10,354 nucleotides of DNA from Candidatus Omnitrophota bacterium (GCA_023136735.1 JAGLQQ010000067.1:1-10354); one strand, 5' to 3'. Positions 1 to 5,687 are shown, counted from the first letter of the stretch. A program made the numbers and translations. The notes: generated by a model from the sequence alone, not told the origin.

Positions 1-1223
1 GTGCGGCTTAAAATAAACGGCGCTTTTTTCCTTATTTTCAATACCGCATTGATGCCGGCTACAATACCCTGACAACCTGCCTCTTCATAACCAGTAGTCC
101 CGTTTATTTGCCCCGCGCAATATAAGTTACGGATAGTCTTTAGCTCAAGCGTGGGTTCTAACTGAGTAGGATCAATATAGTCATACTCAATACCATACCC
201 AAAACGCATGATCTGTGCTTTGTCAATCCCTTTGATAGTTTTAAGTATTTTTATTTGCACCCCCTGTGGAAGACTTGTGGATAACCCATTTATATAGATC
301 TCCTTACTGCTCCTGCCCTCAGGCTCTAAAAAGACTTGGTGCTGGTCTTTATCAGGGAATTTTACCACCTTATCTTCAATGGAAGGACAATACCTGACAC
401 CCACACCTTTTATCTTACCGCTATAAAGCGGTGAATAGCGTAAATTATCTTTTATTATTTTATGTGTTTTTTTAGTGGTATACCCCAGAAAACAGTCGAG
501 CTGCTTGATCTTTCCTAATGGCCGGTCATAAGAAAAAGGGTTGGGCCTCTTGTCTCCTTTTTGCGGCTCGAAACAAGAAAAGTCTATGGAATCAGCATGA
601 ATGCGAGCAGGAGTACCTGTCTTTAGCCGCCCCATTCTCAGCCCAAGCTTATTTAGATTTTTAGGCAATTCTAATGACGCAGCTTCACCCAGCCGCCCCC
701 CACTAATACTGGTGGATCCAATGTGGATAAGTCCATTCAGAAAGGTCCCTGTTGTAATAATCACACTCTTACCCATTACCCTGAGCCCTGAAGTAGTTAT
801 AATGCCCTTCACAGCCTTTTTCTCAATGATTAGGCCTATGGCTACCAACTGCATGAGATCTAGACTGCTTTGAGCTTCTATGGCCCTCCTAACAGTCAAG
901 CTGTATGCCCACTTATCTGCTTGAGCTCTGGGGGCCCAAACAGCAGGTCCTTTTTTTGTATTAAGCATGCGGAACTGAATACCTGAATCATCTATAGCCC
1001 TAGCCATTTCTCCTCCGAGAGCGCCTATTTCACGAGCAAGATGCCCCTTGCCTGGTCCGCCAAAAGCTGGATTGCAGGACATCTGAGCAACAGTGTCTAG
1101 ATTAATTGTGGCGAGTAATGTCTTTGCGCCCATTCGACTGGCGGCCAAAGCCGCTTCACTTCCGGCATGGCCTGCGCCTACTACAATTATGTCATAATTT
1201 TTGGGAAATTTGGTTTTAGTCAT
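1..1223 (-). CDS. mnmG: tRNA uridine-5-carboxymethylaminomethyl modification enzyme MnmG (GidA), 3' end cut off by window edge
   Basis: MnmG is the FAD- and NADH-dependent partner of MnmE; together they install carboxymethylaminomethyl (or aminomethyl) groups on wobble uridine 34 of certain tRNAs in the cytoplasm. About 407 of the usual roughly 620 residues are visible; the missing part is the C-terminal helical, MnmE-binding region. I translated the minus strand by hand and found no frameshift. Seen: the dinucleotide-binding motif GAGHAG at residues 16-21, the CNPAFGGPGKGH and KGPAVWAPRAQAD family blocks, GRLKTGTPARI, the conserved Cys279 in RYCPSIEDK, and QINGTTGYEEAGCQG close to the left edge. 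The ATG at 1223 is the only sensible start, since no in-frame ATG, GTG or TTG lies just upstream. No clear Shine-Dalgarno precedes it. MnmE, often encoded just upstream, is not encoded between this gene and jagN. Identification is secure. Confidence 0.97.
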   Translation of the reverse strand, partial: MTKTKFPKNYDIIVVGAGHAGSEAALAASRMGAKTLLATINLDTVAQMSCNPAFGGPGKGHLAREIGALGGEMARAIDDSGIQFRMLNTKKGPAVWAPRAQADKWAYSLTVRRAIEAQSSLDLMQLVAIGLIIEKKAVKGIITTSGLRVMGKSVIITTGTFLNGLIHIGSTSISGGRLGEAASLELPKNLNKLGLRMGRLKTGTPARIHADSIDFSCFEPQKGDKRPNPFSYDRPLGKIKQLDCFLGYTTKKTHKIIKDNLRYSPLYSGKIKGVGVRYCPSIEDKVVKFPDKDQHQVFLEPEGRSSKEIYINGLSTSLPQGVQIKILKTIKGIDKAQIMRFGYGIEYDYIDPTQLEPTLELKTIRNLYCAGQINGTTGYEEAGCQGIVAGINAVLKIRKKAPFILSR

Positions 1224-1270
1224 TTTGTTGTTTGGAAGGATTGATATTAAAAATCTTATTAGAATTAAAA

Positions 1271-1286
1271 TGTTCCACGTGGAACA
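1271..1286. promoter_or_regulatory. parS centromere-like site (ParB binding site)
   Basis: The 16-mer TGTTCCACGTGGAACA is a perfect palindrome and matches the bacterial parS consensus (TGTTNCACGTGNAACA type). The dyad extends to 26 bp at 1266-1291, because a TAAAA arm pairs with a TTTTA arm. It lies in the 71-bp gap between jagN and mnmG, about 2.7 kb from the putative origin, where parS sites cluster in many bacteria. ParB/Spo0J-family proteins are known to load at such sites, spread, and recruit SMC for origin segregation. No parA or parB is in the window; they often lie beyond mnmG, past the left edge. A Noc site (ATTTCCCGGGAAAT type) is a poorer match. Confidence 0.93.
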
Positions 1287-1294
1287 TTTTAGGA

Positions 1295-1510
1295 TTAGTC
1301 TCCCTGAGAAAGGATCGTAACGCGTATTTTAGCCTTTTTTGCACCTTGCATACCAAATAAGCCCCTCTTGCCTTCAGTTAAAATCTGAATCTTAATGTTC
1401 TCTCTCGGAATATTCAACTCAGCAAGAGCAGCCGCTATCGCCTCTTCAACAGTATTAGCCTCAAAGTCTGCATTTAAAACCGGTTCTTTTCCGTCATTCT
1501 TATCTGCCAT
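1295..1510 (-). CDS. Stand-alone Jag N-terminal domain protein (KH and R3H domains absent)
   Basis: This 71-residue protein matches only the N-terminal Jag domain of Jag/SpoIIIJ-associated protein (KhpB/EloR). The family signature is seen as an N-terminal segment with TVEEAIAAALAELNI (about 21-35), then EGKRGLFGMQGAKKAKIRV (about 46-64). Full-length homologs are usually 200 residues or more and continue into RNA-binding KH and R3H domains; here TAA follows residue 71, with a second in-frame TAA two codons on, and only 71 bp remain before mnmG. So this is not one recent nonsense mutation with the remainder still present. The ATG at 1510 has a good Shine-Dalgarno (GAGG, complement of 1517-1520). 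It lies 31 bp downstream of yidC and is probably co-transcribed with it. The Jag domain is linked in the literature to YidC and cell-wall synthesis partners; a YidC-associated role is inference. Confidence 0.85.
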   Translation of the reverse strand: MADKNDGKEPVLNADFEANTVEEAIAAALAELNIPRENIKIQILTEGKRGLFGMQGAKKAKIRVTILSQGD

Positions 1511-1541
1511 GCCTGTCCTCTTGTATTCTTATTGAAACTGT

Positions 1542-3158
1542 TTATGCCTCAACTGTAATTTTCTTTGTCAGGTTTTTCTGGATAAAAAATGAAAAGATTG
1601 AATTTGTTAGAAAATATAGCACCAGCCCTGCAGGGAAATTATAAAAAATTACTCCCATGAGTAGGGGCATCATCATTGCCATCATCTTTTGCTGTTCGTT
1701 TACATGCCCCGTATTCGTAGCTTTTTGCTGGAAGAAAGTAAAAGCCATCATAATTAAGGGCAAAATATTTAAGCTGTCTCCTAAAAGAGGAATCTTCGAG
1801 GAAAAAGTCATAATAGCATCTGGCGCGGCAAGATTATTAATCCAAAGAAACCGTGCCCCTCTTAACTCAATAGCTCGCATTAAAACCCCATATAGGGAGA
1901 AAAAAATGGGCATTTGAAGTAACATTGGCAAACAGCCTCCTGCCGGGTTTACTTTGTGTTTTTTGTAAAGTTCCATAGTTTCTTTATTGAGCTTTTGCGG
2001 GTTGTCTTTATATGAAACGCGTATTTTCTCTATAAGCGGCTGCAATGACTGCATATCTTTCATTGACTTTAAACTTTTAAATGTCAACGGATATAGACAA
2101 ATATTAATTGTTAATGACAGTCCGATTACTGCAACTCCATAGTTTCTAAAGAGCTTATGTAAAAATCTGAGCAATAACAACATTAAGTCAGACAACCCCG
2201 CAAACAGTCCGCTGCCTCTAACCTGCTCAACTTCAAGGCCAAGCTTACTCATTTGCTCGTGATCATTGGGTCCCGCATACAGGACATAATCCAGGCGCAC
2301 AGTCTCTCGTGCCGGTATTGTAAGGCCTCTTGTACCAATACCAATTACAGTGGGAGCAAAAATCTCATTAGCACCAGGATTGTAACTATATACATAGTCA
2401 GCCCTTACAAGCGGAACGGCTATTAGTGAGAAATATCGCAATGTCGCACCGGCAAGCCCTATCTCCCCTTCTATAGTTTTATGCGCAGTATTATTTAGAT
2501 TTTTCTTTATTGTTTTATTGTCTTTTAAAATAGTTATCTGCTTATTAAAACGCTCATCAACTTTGGCACCGTTTTCAAGGCCTGCTGCGGCAACAATCCG
2601 ATATTCCAGGATCTGCTGAGCGTTTGAGGTGTTTTCAATTTCGTAGGAAAGCGATATTTTATACATATCAGCGTCTAAGTGCAATTGCTTGCGGATCTTT
2701 AGGCCGGAATTATGATTATAGTAAAAGGTGACGGTAGTTTCATCTCTTTCAACATTTTGCAATACAGCTTTATCTGTAAGTCCAGTGTCACTAAAAACAC
2801 CCAACATCATATCCTGCGTGTCCATTAAAACTGTCGGTGTATTAGTTTTGGGGTCAGGTATTTGCAATAACTTTATACTTTTTATATCAGCGCCGGGACT
2901 ATTAACTTCAACATCAAAAATGTTGTTATATAAACTGTAAGTTGTTTCTTTGACATAATTTGTGCTTATTAATGACGGCTGCTTCACTTGAATATTATTG
3001 TCTATATTCCCTGGCTCAGGCTGTGTTTGAGGCTGGATTTCGGATTGTGCTGGTTCTGGGAAAAATTGAGGAAACACCTTTTTCATAAGCGCGGGATAAA
3101 ACACAAGCACGCAAATTGTAATCACTATGACTAGAAAAAAATTATTATCGTTCTTCAT
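1542..3158 (-). CDS. yidC: Membrane protein insertase YidC (diderm type with large periplasmic domain)
   Basis: YidC inserts and folds inner-membrane proteins, alone or with SecYEG. At 538 residues it has the Gram-negative architecture: a first membrane segment at about 7-24, a Pro/Gln-rich linker (34-50), a beta-rich periplasmic P1 domain (about 65-300), then the conserved 60KD_IMP core from about 325. The core contains a membrane segment ending in NICLYPLT (352-359), the charged cytoplasmic loop (about 360-405), GGCLPMLLQMPIFFSLY (407-423), and further membrane segments near 463-477, 493-508 and 511-526. Residue 352 is Asn (AAT at 2103-2105, minus strand), where E. coli has Arg366, the highly conserved positive charge of the hydrophilic groove. 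The basic C-terminal tail is short. The ATG at 3158 has AGGA upstream. It belongs to the rpmH operon, with jagN next. Family call is secure; the functional meaning of Asn352 is unknown. Confidence 0.97.
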   Translation of the reverse strand: MKNDNNFFLVIVITICVLVFYPALMKKVFPQFFPEPAQSEIQPQTQPEPGNIDNNIQVKQPSLISTNYVKETTYSLYNNIFDVEVNSPGADIKSIKLLQIPDPKTNTPTVLMDTQDMMLGVFSDTGLTDKAVLQNVERDETTVTFYYNHNSGLKIRKQLHLDADMYKISLSYEIENTSNAQQILEYRIVAAAGLENGAKVDERFNKQITILKDNKTIKKNLNNTAHKTIEGEIGLAGATLRYFSLIAVPLVRADYVYSYNPGANEIFAPTVIGIGTRGLTIPARETVRLDYVLYAGPNDHEQMSKLGLEVEQVRGSGLFAGLSDLMLLLLRFLHKLFRNYGVAVIGLSLTINICLYPLTFKSLKSMKDMQSLQPLIEKIRVSYKDNPQKLNKETMELYKKHKVNPAGGCLPMLLQMPIFFSLYGVLMRAIELRGARFLWINNLAAPDAIMTFSSKIPLLGDSLNILPLIMMAFTFFQQKATNTGHVNEQQKMMAMMMPLLMGVIFYNFPAGLVLYFLTNSIFSFFIQKNLTKKITVEA

Positions 3159-3247
3159 TAAAATCCTATTCTCTTATTATAAGTTCTTTCTTATTTTATG
3201 TGGTACAAGAACCTATTCCCCTTTAAATAACAATGACCCATTATTTA
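3159..3247 (-). other. yidD-yidC spacer with a possible weak minus-strand promoter
   Basis: This AT-rich gap between yidD and yidC contains a perfect -10 hexamer on the minus strand (complement of 3176-3181, TATAAT) about 18 bp upstream of the yidC ATG, plus the AGGA ribosome site. No convincing -35 lies 16-18 bp upstream of that hexamer; a TTGTAC-like element sits too far away. Weak dyads exist, but none is followed by a T-run, so I see no terminator. It may be only an operon spacer. Confidence 0.25.
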
Positions 3248-3457
3248 TTAAGGAACAGGGTCAAATCCCCCGGGATTTAAATGATTGCACTTAAATATTC
3301 TTTTAATTCCTAAGCCAATGCCTTTAAACGCGCCATACTTATTCACGGCTTCTTTAGTATAAGCAGAACAGGTCGGATAAAAACGACATGAACGCATCTT
3401 CATCAAGGACAATGTGTTGCGATATAAATCAATAAGAAAAATTACTACTTTTTTCAT
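3248..3457 (-). CDS. yidD: Membrane protein insertion efficiency factor YidD
   Basis: A small 69-residue protein of the YidD (DUF37, haemolytic-domain) family, which associates with the inner membrane and assists YidC-dependent insertion. The diagnostic blocks are present: an amphipathic N-terminus, CRFYPTCSAY (24-33), YGAFKGIGLGIKRIFKCN (41-58) and the C-terminal NPGGFDPVP (61-69). The three typical cysteines are at 24, 30 and 57. Length is close to the usual 70-85. The start overlaps the end of rnpA by four bases (ATGA at 3454-3457), which implies translational coupling and fixes the start. An 89-bp gap separates it from yidC, so yidC might have a supplementary promoter, though the operon order is the standard one. 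Confidence 0.96.
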   Translation of the reverse strand: MKKVVIFLIDLYRNTLSLMKMRSCRFYPTCSAYTKEAVNKYGAFKGIGLGIKRIFKCNHLNPGGFDPVP

Positions 3458-3792
3458 TTTTTACTTAAATCTATAATTTGATCTTTAAATTTTTCGTAGC
3501 TTATAACTTCTGTTTTTTTCTTCAGCACAATGACAATGTCAACACCAACGCCAAAACATTTTTTATTACACTGGAACACACTGCGAATTATTTTCTTTAT
3601 TTTATTTCTCTGCACAATATTAATACAAAACTTATTCCCAACACTAATTCCAATCCTATTAAACGCTAAGCCGTTTGGCATTTTGTATAACCATATCAAG
3701 GCGCTTTTTACTGCCCTTCTCTGTCGATAAACACTTTTAAACTGGTACGAGGTTAATAACCGTTCTTTCTTCGACAATCCACACTGCTTCAT
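3454..3792 (-). CDS. rnpA: Ribonuclease P protein component RnpA
   Basis: RnpA is the protein subunit of RNase P; it binds the 5' leader of pre-tRNA and assists the catalytic RNA. At 112 residues the length is typical. Seen: an N-terminal basic segment with LSKKERLLTSYQFKSVY (6-22), the beta strand RIGISVG (46-52), and the RNR-motif helix in divergent form as QRNKIKKIIR (61-70), with Lys in place of the second Arg of RNR. It starts one base after the rpmH stop (TAA-T-ATG) with no clear Shine-Dalgarno, which suggests coupling to rpmH translation, and its TGA stop overlaps the yidD start. The order rpmH-rnpA-yidD-yidC is the classic one and supports the call beyond the moderate sequence match. 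Confidence 0.95.
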   Translation of the reverse strand: MKQCGLSKKERLLTSYQFKSVYRQRRAVKSALIWLYKMPNGLAFNRIGISVGNKFCINIVQRNKIKKIIRSVFQCNKKCFGVGVDIVIVLKKKTEVISYEKFKDQIIDLSKK

Positions 3793-3793
3793 A

Positions 3794-3931
3794 TTAAGCC
3801 GCGAGGGTTTTTCTGCCTTTTTGCCGTCTTCTTTTAATTATTGCCTGTCCATCCTGCGTCTTCATTCTCGAGCGAAAGCCATGCGTTTTTTTTCTTTTAA
3901 CATTAGATTTCGTTGTTAGATTTTTCTTCAT
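3794..3931 (-). CDS. rpmH: 50S ribosomal protein L34
   Basis: This 45-residue, strongly basic protein was found by hand translation of the minus strand. It contains the L34 signature KRKKTHGFRSRMKTQDGQA (12-30), then IIKRRRQKGRKTLAA to the end, matching the family core THGFRxRM...GRxxLxxRRxKGRxxL. L34 is a small 23S rRNA-binding protein of the large subunit. The start ATG is at 3931, preceded by a purine-rich GAGAGAG that can act as a weak ribosome site. It is the first gene of the minus-strand operon, about 32 nt downstream of the likely transcription start. The gene is too short for usual ORF cut-offs, but the identity is not in doubt. Confidence 0.97.
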   Translation of the reverse strand: MKKNLTTKSNVKRKKTHGFRSRMKTQDGQAIIKRRRQKGRKTLAA

Positions 3932-3969
3932 TTTTTCTCTCTCTTTGTCATTGTTTATGTTAAACAAAA

Positions 3970-3997
3970 ATTATATCATAAAACATATTTTAGTCAA
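3970..3997 (-). promoter_or_regulatory. sigma-70-type promoter for the rpmH-rnpA-yidD-yidC operon
   Basis: On the minus strand, TTGACT (complement of 3992-3997) is separated by 16 bp from a perfect TATAAT (complement of 3970-3975). The TGA immediately before the -10 gives an extended -10 (TGn). The predicted start is near 3963, leaving a leader of about 32 nt before rpmH. The match is near consensus and correctly oriented. Confidence 0.85.
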
Positions 3998-4018
3998 TAA
4001 AAAATAACAAAAAAACGC

Positions 4019-4046
4019 TTGAAATATTTTTCCTATTTGCTATAAT
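4019..4046 (+). promoter_or_regulatory. sigma-70-type promoter for dnaA
   Basis: TTGAAA (4019-4024), a 16-bp spacer, and TATAAT (4041-4046) with an extended -10 TGC just before it. The predicted start near 4053 gives a leader of about 150 nt before dnaA that contains both perfect DnaA boxes, so DnaA binding would sit just downstream of its own promoter and could repress it, as known for dnaA autoregulation elsewhere. The -35 element lies 21 bp from the -35 of the divergent rpmH promoter. Confidence 0.85.
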
Positions 4047-4068
4047 AGATTTCGCGTCACTTACTACT

Positions 4069-4118
4069 CGGTGTTAAACCTGTGGATAACTTGTTAAGTA
4101 GTAGAGAGTATAACACCG
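4069..4118. repeat. Inverted repeat CGGTGTTA / TAACACCG around a DnaA box
   Basis: Perfect 8-bp arms at 4069-4076 and 4111-4118 with a 34-nt loop that includes the first DnaA box. A second, 7-bp inverted repeat (TACTACT at 4062-4068, AGTAGTA at 4097-4103) crosses it instead of nesting with it. Both lie in the predicted dnaA leader, so they could act as a DNA operator or as alternative RNA stems. No known regulator motif was recognised. Confidence 0.5.
4081..4089 (-). promoter_or_regulatory. DnaA box (perfect match)
   Basis: TGTGGATAA is the reverse complement of the high-affinity DnaA box TTATCCACA. It lies about 28 bp downstream of the predicted dnaA transcription start, inside the loop of the 8-bp inverted repeat at 4069-4118. 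Confidence 0.9.
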
Positions 4119-4169
4119 CAAATCACTAAAAACAAATAGATTACATTAACAACTTGCCGTTTATAATTA

Positions 4170-4178
4170 TGTGGATAA
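4170..4178 (-). promoter_or_regulatory. DnaA box (perfect match)
   Basis: A second exact TGTGGATAA in the same orientation as the first, 89 bp further on and 22 bp before the dnaA start codon. DnaA bound here could also cover the translation initiation region of dnaA at the DNA level. Confidence 0.9.
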
Positions 4179-4200
4179 GTTAAAAGTGTCTAATTAAATT

Positions 4201-5559
4201 ATGCCAAGTAAAGCAACTCAATTATGGGCTGATGTCTTATCAGCTTTAAAACAAGAAGTTTCTATCCAAAGTTATGAGACCTGGTTGAAACCCACCCAAG
4301 GTATTTCTCTAAGCAATGATACTCTTATAGTAGAGGTTCCTAATAAATTTTTTAGAGAGTGGTTGGTTGATCATTACTATGATATTTTAGTTAAAGCGAC
4401 TGGGCGTATAAGCGGGGAGAAACTCCGCCTTGATTTTACTGTTTCTTCTTCGGCTCCATCGACTTTTATTCCGCAACCGGCGCGCACTTTTTCCCAGGCA
4501 CAAAAACAAGGTAAGCCGGCGCATAGACCCGATGTTTATCTTAACCCGAAATACACCTTTGATGGTTTTGTCATCGGCCCGAGTAATCGTTTTGCTCATG
4601 CGGCAAGCTCCGCGGTTGCTGAATCTCCGGCGCGAGCATATAACCCTTTGTTTATTTATGGAGGAGTCGGTTTGGGAAAAACCCATCTCATGCAGGCTGT
4701 CGGACATTATATATTACAAAAAAATCCTTCTTCAAAGTTAACATATACATCAAGTGAACGCTTTACTAATCAATTAATTAGTGCTATTCAAAATCGAACT
4801 ACTATGCGCTTTAGAGAAAAATATAGAAGTGTTGACATTCTTTTAATCGACGATATTCAATTCATTGCCGGTAAAGAAAGCACTCAGGAAGAATTTTTTC
4901 ATACATTTAACACGCTTTACGATGCTCATAAACAAATAGTTGTTTCTAGTGATCGTCCTCCTAAAGATATAAACAGAATGGAAGAACGATTAATTTCCCG
5001 CTTTGAATGGGGTTTAATCACTGATATCCAACCGCCTGATTTAGAAACACGCATCGCAATCTTACGTAAAAAGGCAGAGAGAGAAGTAGTGAAGGTTCCT
5101 GATGATGTTATGTTTTTTATAGGTGAAAAAATCCGCTCAAATATTAGAGAGCTGGAAGGCTCTTTAATTAGGGTTGTCGCGTATTCATTATTAACAAATA
5201 ACCCTATTTCTATTTCAATAGCAGAGGAAGTTCTTAAGGATGCTATTAAAGAAGATTCTTTTATTAAAGTTATAACATTAGAGAAAGTGATTAAAAAAGT
5301 CGCGGATAATTTTGAGATTAAGGTGAGTGACATAAAAAAGGGGGGTAGAAGTAAGGCTATTACTTTTCCTCGTCATATAGCAATGTATTTATCTAGAGAG
5401 CTTACTAATCACTCCCTTTCTGAAATAGGAGAATTTTTTGGAGGTAGAGACCACACAACGGTTTTACACGCTGTTGGAAAAATTAAAAAACAATCCACAG
5501 AAGATAACAAAATTAATGATTTATTAACAGTGCTAATTCACAAAATTAAGAGCACTTAA
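4201..5559 (+). CDS. dnaA: Chromosomal replication initiator protein DnaA
   Basis: DnaA binds DnaA boxes, oligomerises with ATP and melts the origin. It has 452 residues in the four-domain layout: domain I about 1-75 (QLWADVLSALK, WLKP), a short linker domain II about 80-112, AAA+ domain III from about 113, and DNA-binding domain IV from about 355. Seen: Walker A GGVGLGKT (154-161), Walker B ILLIDD (213-218), sensor 1 around VVSSDRPP (247-254), the arginine-finger region SRFEWGL (266-272), sensor 2 Arg316 in NIRELEG, and the box-recognition signature GGRDHTTVLHA (414-424). All key residues are intact. No Shine-Dalgarno is visible before the ATG at 4201; initiation may rely on the A/T-rich leader. 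The near-consensus promoter at 4019-4046 and the two upstream boxes suggest autoregulation. dnaN follows after 128 bp. Confidence 0.98.
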   Translation: MPSKATQLWADVLSALKQEVSIQSYETWLKPTQGISLSNDTLIVEVPNKFFREWLVDHYYDILVKATGRISGEKLRLDFTVSSSAPSTFIPQPARTFSQAQKQGKPAHRPDVYLNPKYTFDGFVIGPSNRFAHAASSAVAESPARAYNPLFIYGGVGLGKTHLMQAVGHYILQKNPSSKLTYTSSERFTNQLISAIQNRTTMRFREKYRSVDILLIDDIQFIAGKESTQEEFFHTFNTLYDAHKQIVVSSDRPPKDINRMEERLISRFEWGLITDIQPPDLETRIAILRKKAEREVVKVPDDVMFFIGEKIRSNIRELEGSLIRVVAYSLLTNNPISISIAEEVLKDAIKEDSFIKVITLEKVIKKVADNFEIKVSDIKKGGRSKAITFPRHIAMYLSRELTNHSLSEIGEFFGGRDHTTVLHAVGKIKKQSTEDNKINDLLTVLIHKIKST

Positions 5560-5586
5560 ACTATTTTAATTATTAAAGATAAAAAG

Positions 5587-5595
5587 TTATTAACA
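5587..5595 (+). promoter_or_regulatory. Degenerate DnaA box
   Basis: TTATTAACA differs from TTATNCACA at one position. It lies directly before the candidate DnaA-trio run in the orientation expected for an unwinding module. Such a 9-mer can occur by chance in AT-rich DNA, so support comes mainly from its position. Confidence 0.4.
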
Positions 5596-5648
5596 TATTA
5601 ACATCATTACTATTAATACTACGTCTACTTTGATACACTTAAAAATAT

Positions 5649-5654
5649 TATAAT
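5649..5654 (+). promoter_or_regulatory. Possible -10 element of a dnaN promoter
   Basis: A perfect TATAAT lies about 33 bp upstream of the dnaN start codon. A TTGATA at 5630-5635 would be a fair -35, but the 13-bp spacing is too short for a standard sigma-70 promoter. dnaN could equally be read through from dnaA, since no terminator is visible between them. Confidence 0.3.
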
Positions 5655-5665
5655 AAAAACCTGAT

Positions 5666-5674
5666 TGTTAATAA
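5666..5674 (-). promoter_or_regulatory. Degenerate DnaA box, opposite orientation
   Basis: TGTTAATAA is the exact reverse complement of the TTATTAACA at 5587-5595 and also one mismatch from consensus. The two inverted 9-mers bracket the triplet run and the A/T-only stretch. It may be chance in this AT-rich gap. Confidence 0.3.
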
Positions 5675-5687
5675 AAAGGGGGATAAC

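Larger units (their letters stand above)
3932..4200. other. Putative oriC / divergent control region between rpmH and dnaA
   Basis: A 269-bp gap with no gene. The left part (about 3951-4035) is extremely AT-rich and carries both promoters. The right part holds two perfect DnaA boxes and inverted repeats. All window genes diverge from this gap, and rpmH-dnaA is a classic bacterial origin location. Boxes are few compared with well-studied origins, and the dnaA-dnaN gap (5560-5687) has further origin-like sequence. This could therefore be the DnaA-binding half of a bipartite origin, or mainly a dnaA autoregulatory region. Confidence 0.7.
5560..5687 (+). other. dnaA-dnaN intergenic region with candidate origin-unwinding module
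   Basis: A 128-bp AT-rich gap. In order it holds a near-consensus DnaA box (5587-5595), a tandem repeat of ATTAACAT (5589-5596 and 5597-5604), a triplet run like the DnaA-trio element (TTA CTA TTA ATA CTA at 5607-5621, then CTA CTT at 5625-5630), an A/T-only stretch at 5640-5659 that could be the unwinding element, an opposite degenerate box (5666-5674) and the dnaN ribosome site. In Bacillus subtilis, DnaA box, trio and unwinding element lie in the same gap in this order. Equating the two is inference. Confidence 0.5.

Noticed and set aside
601..873. Plus-strand 90-codon open frame
   Set aside because: It lies wholly inside mnmG on the opposite strand, has no recognisable domain or ribosome site, and mnmG matches its family throughout.
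1266..1291. Reading the palindrome as an intrinsic terminator for jagN
   Set aside because: A hairpin with a TTTTA tail is conceivable, but the arms have no loop, the T-run is part of the dyad, and the core is an exact parS match; parS is the better explanation.
4097..4104. AGTAGTAG beside the upstream DnaA box as a DnaA-trio
   Set aside because: Relative to the adjacent box the triplets read in the wrong direction for the known trio element, and the box that would fit the orientation is 66 bp away. The dnaA-dnaN gap has a better candidate.
4926..5333. Minus-strand 135-codon open frame within dnaA
   Set aside because: It is antisense to the AAA+ and linker region of dnaA, which is fully conserved; the composition is what an antisense frame of an AT-rich gene gives.
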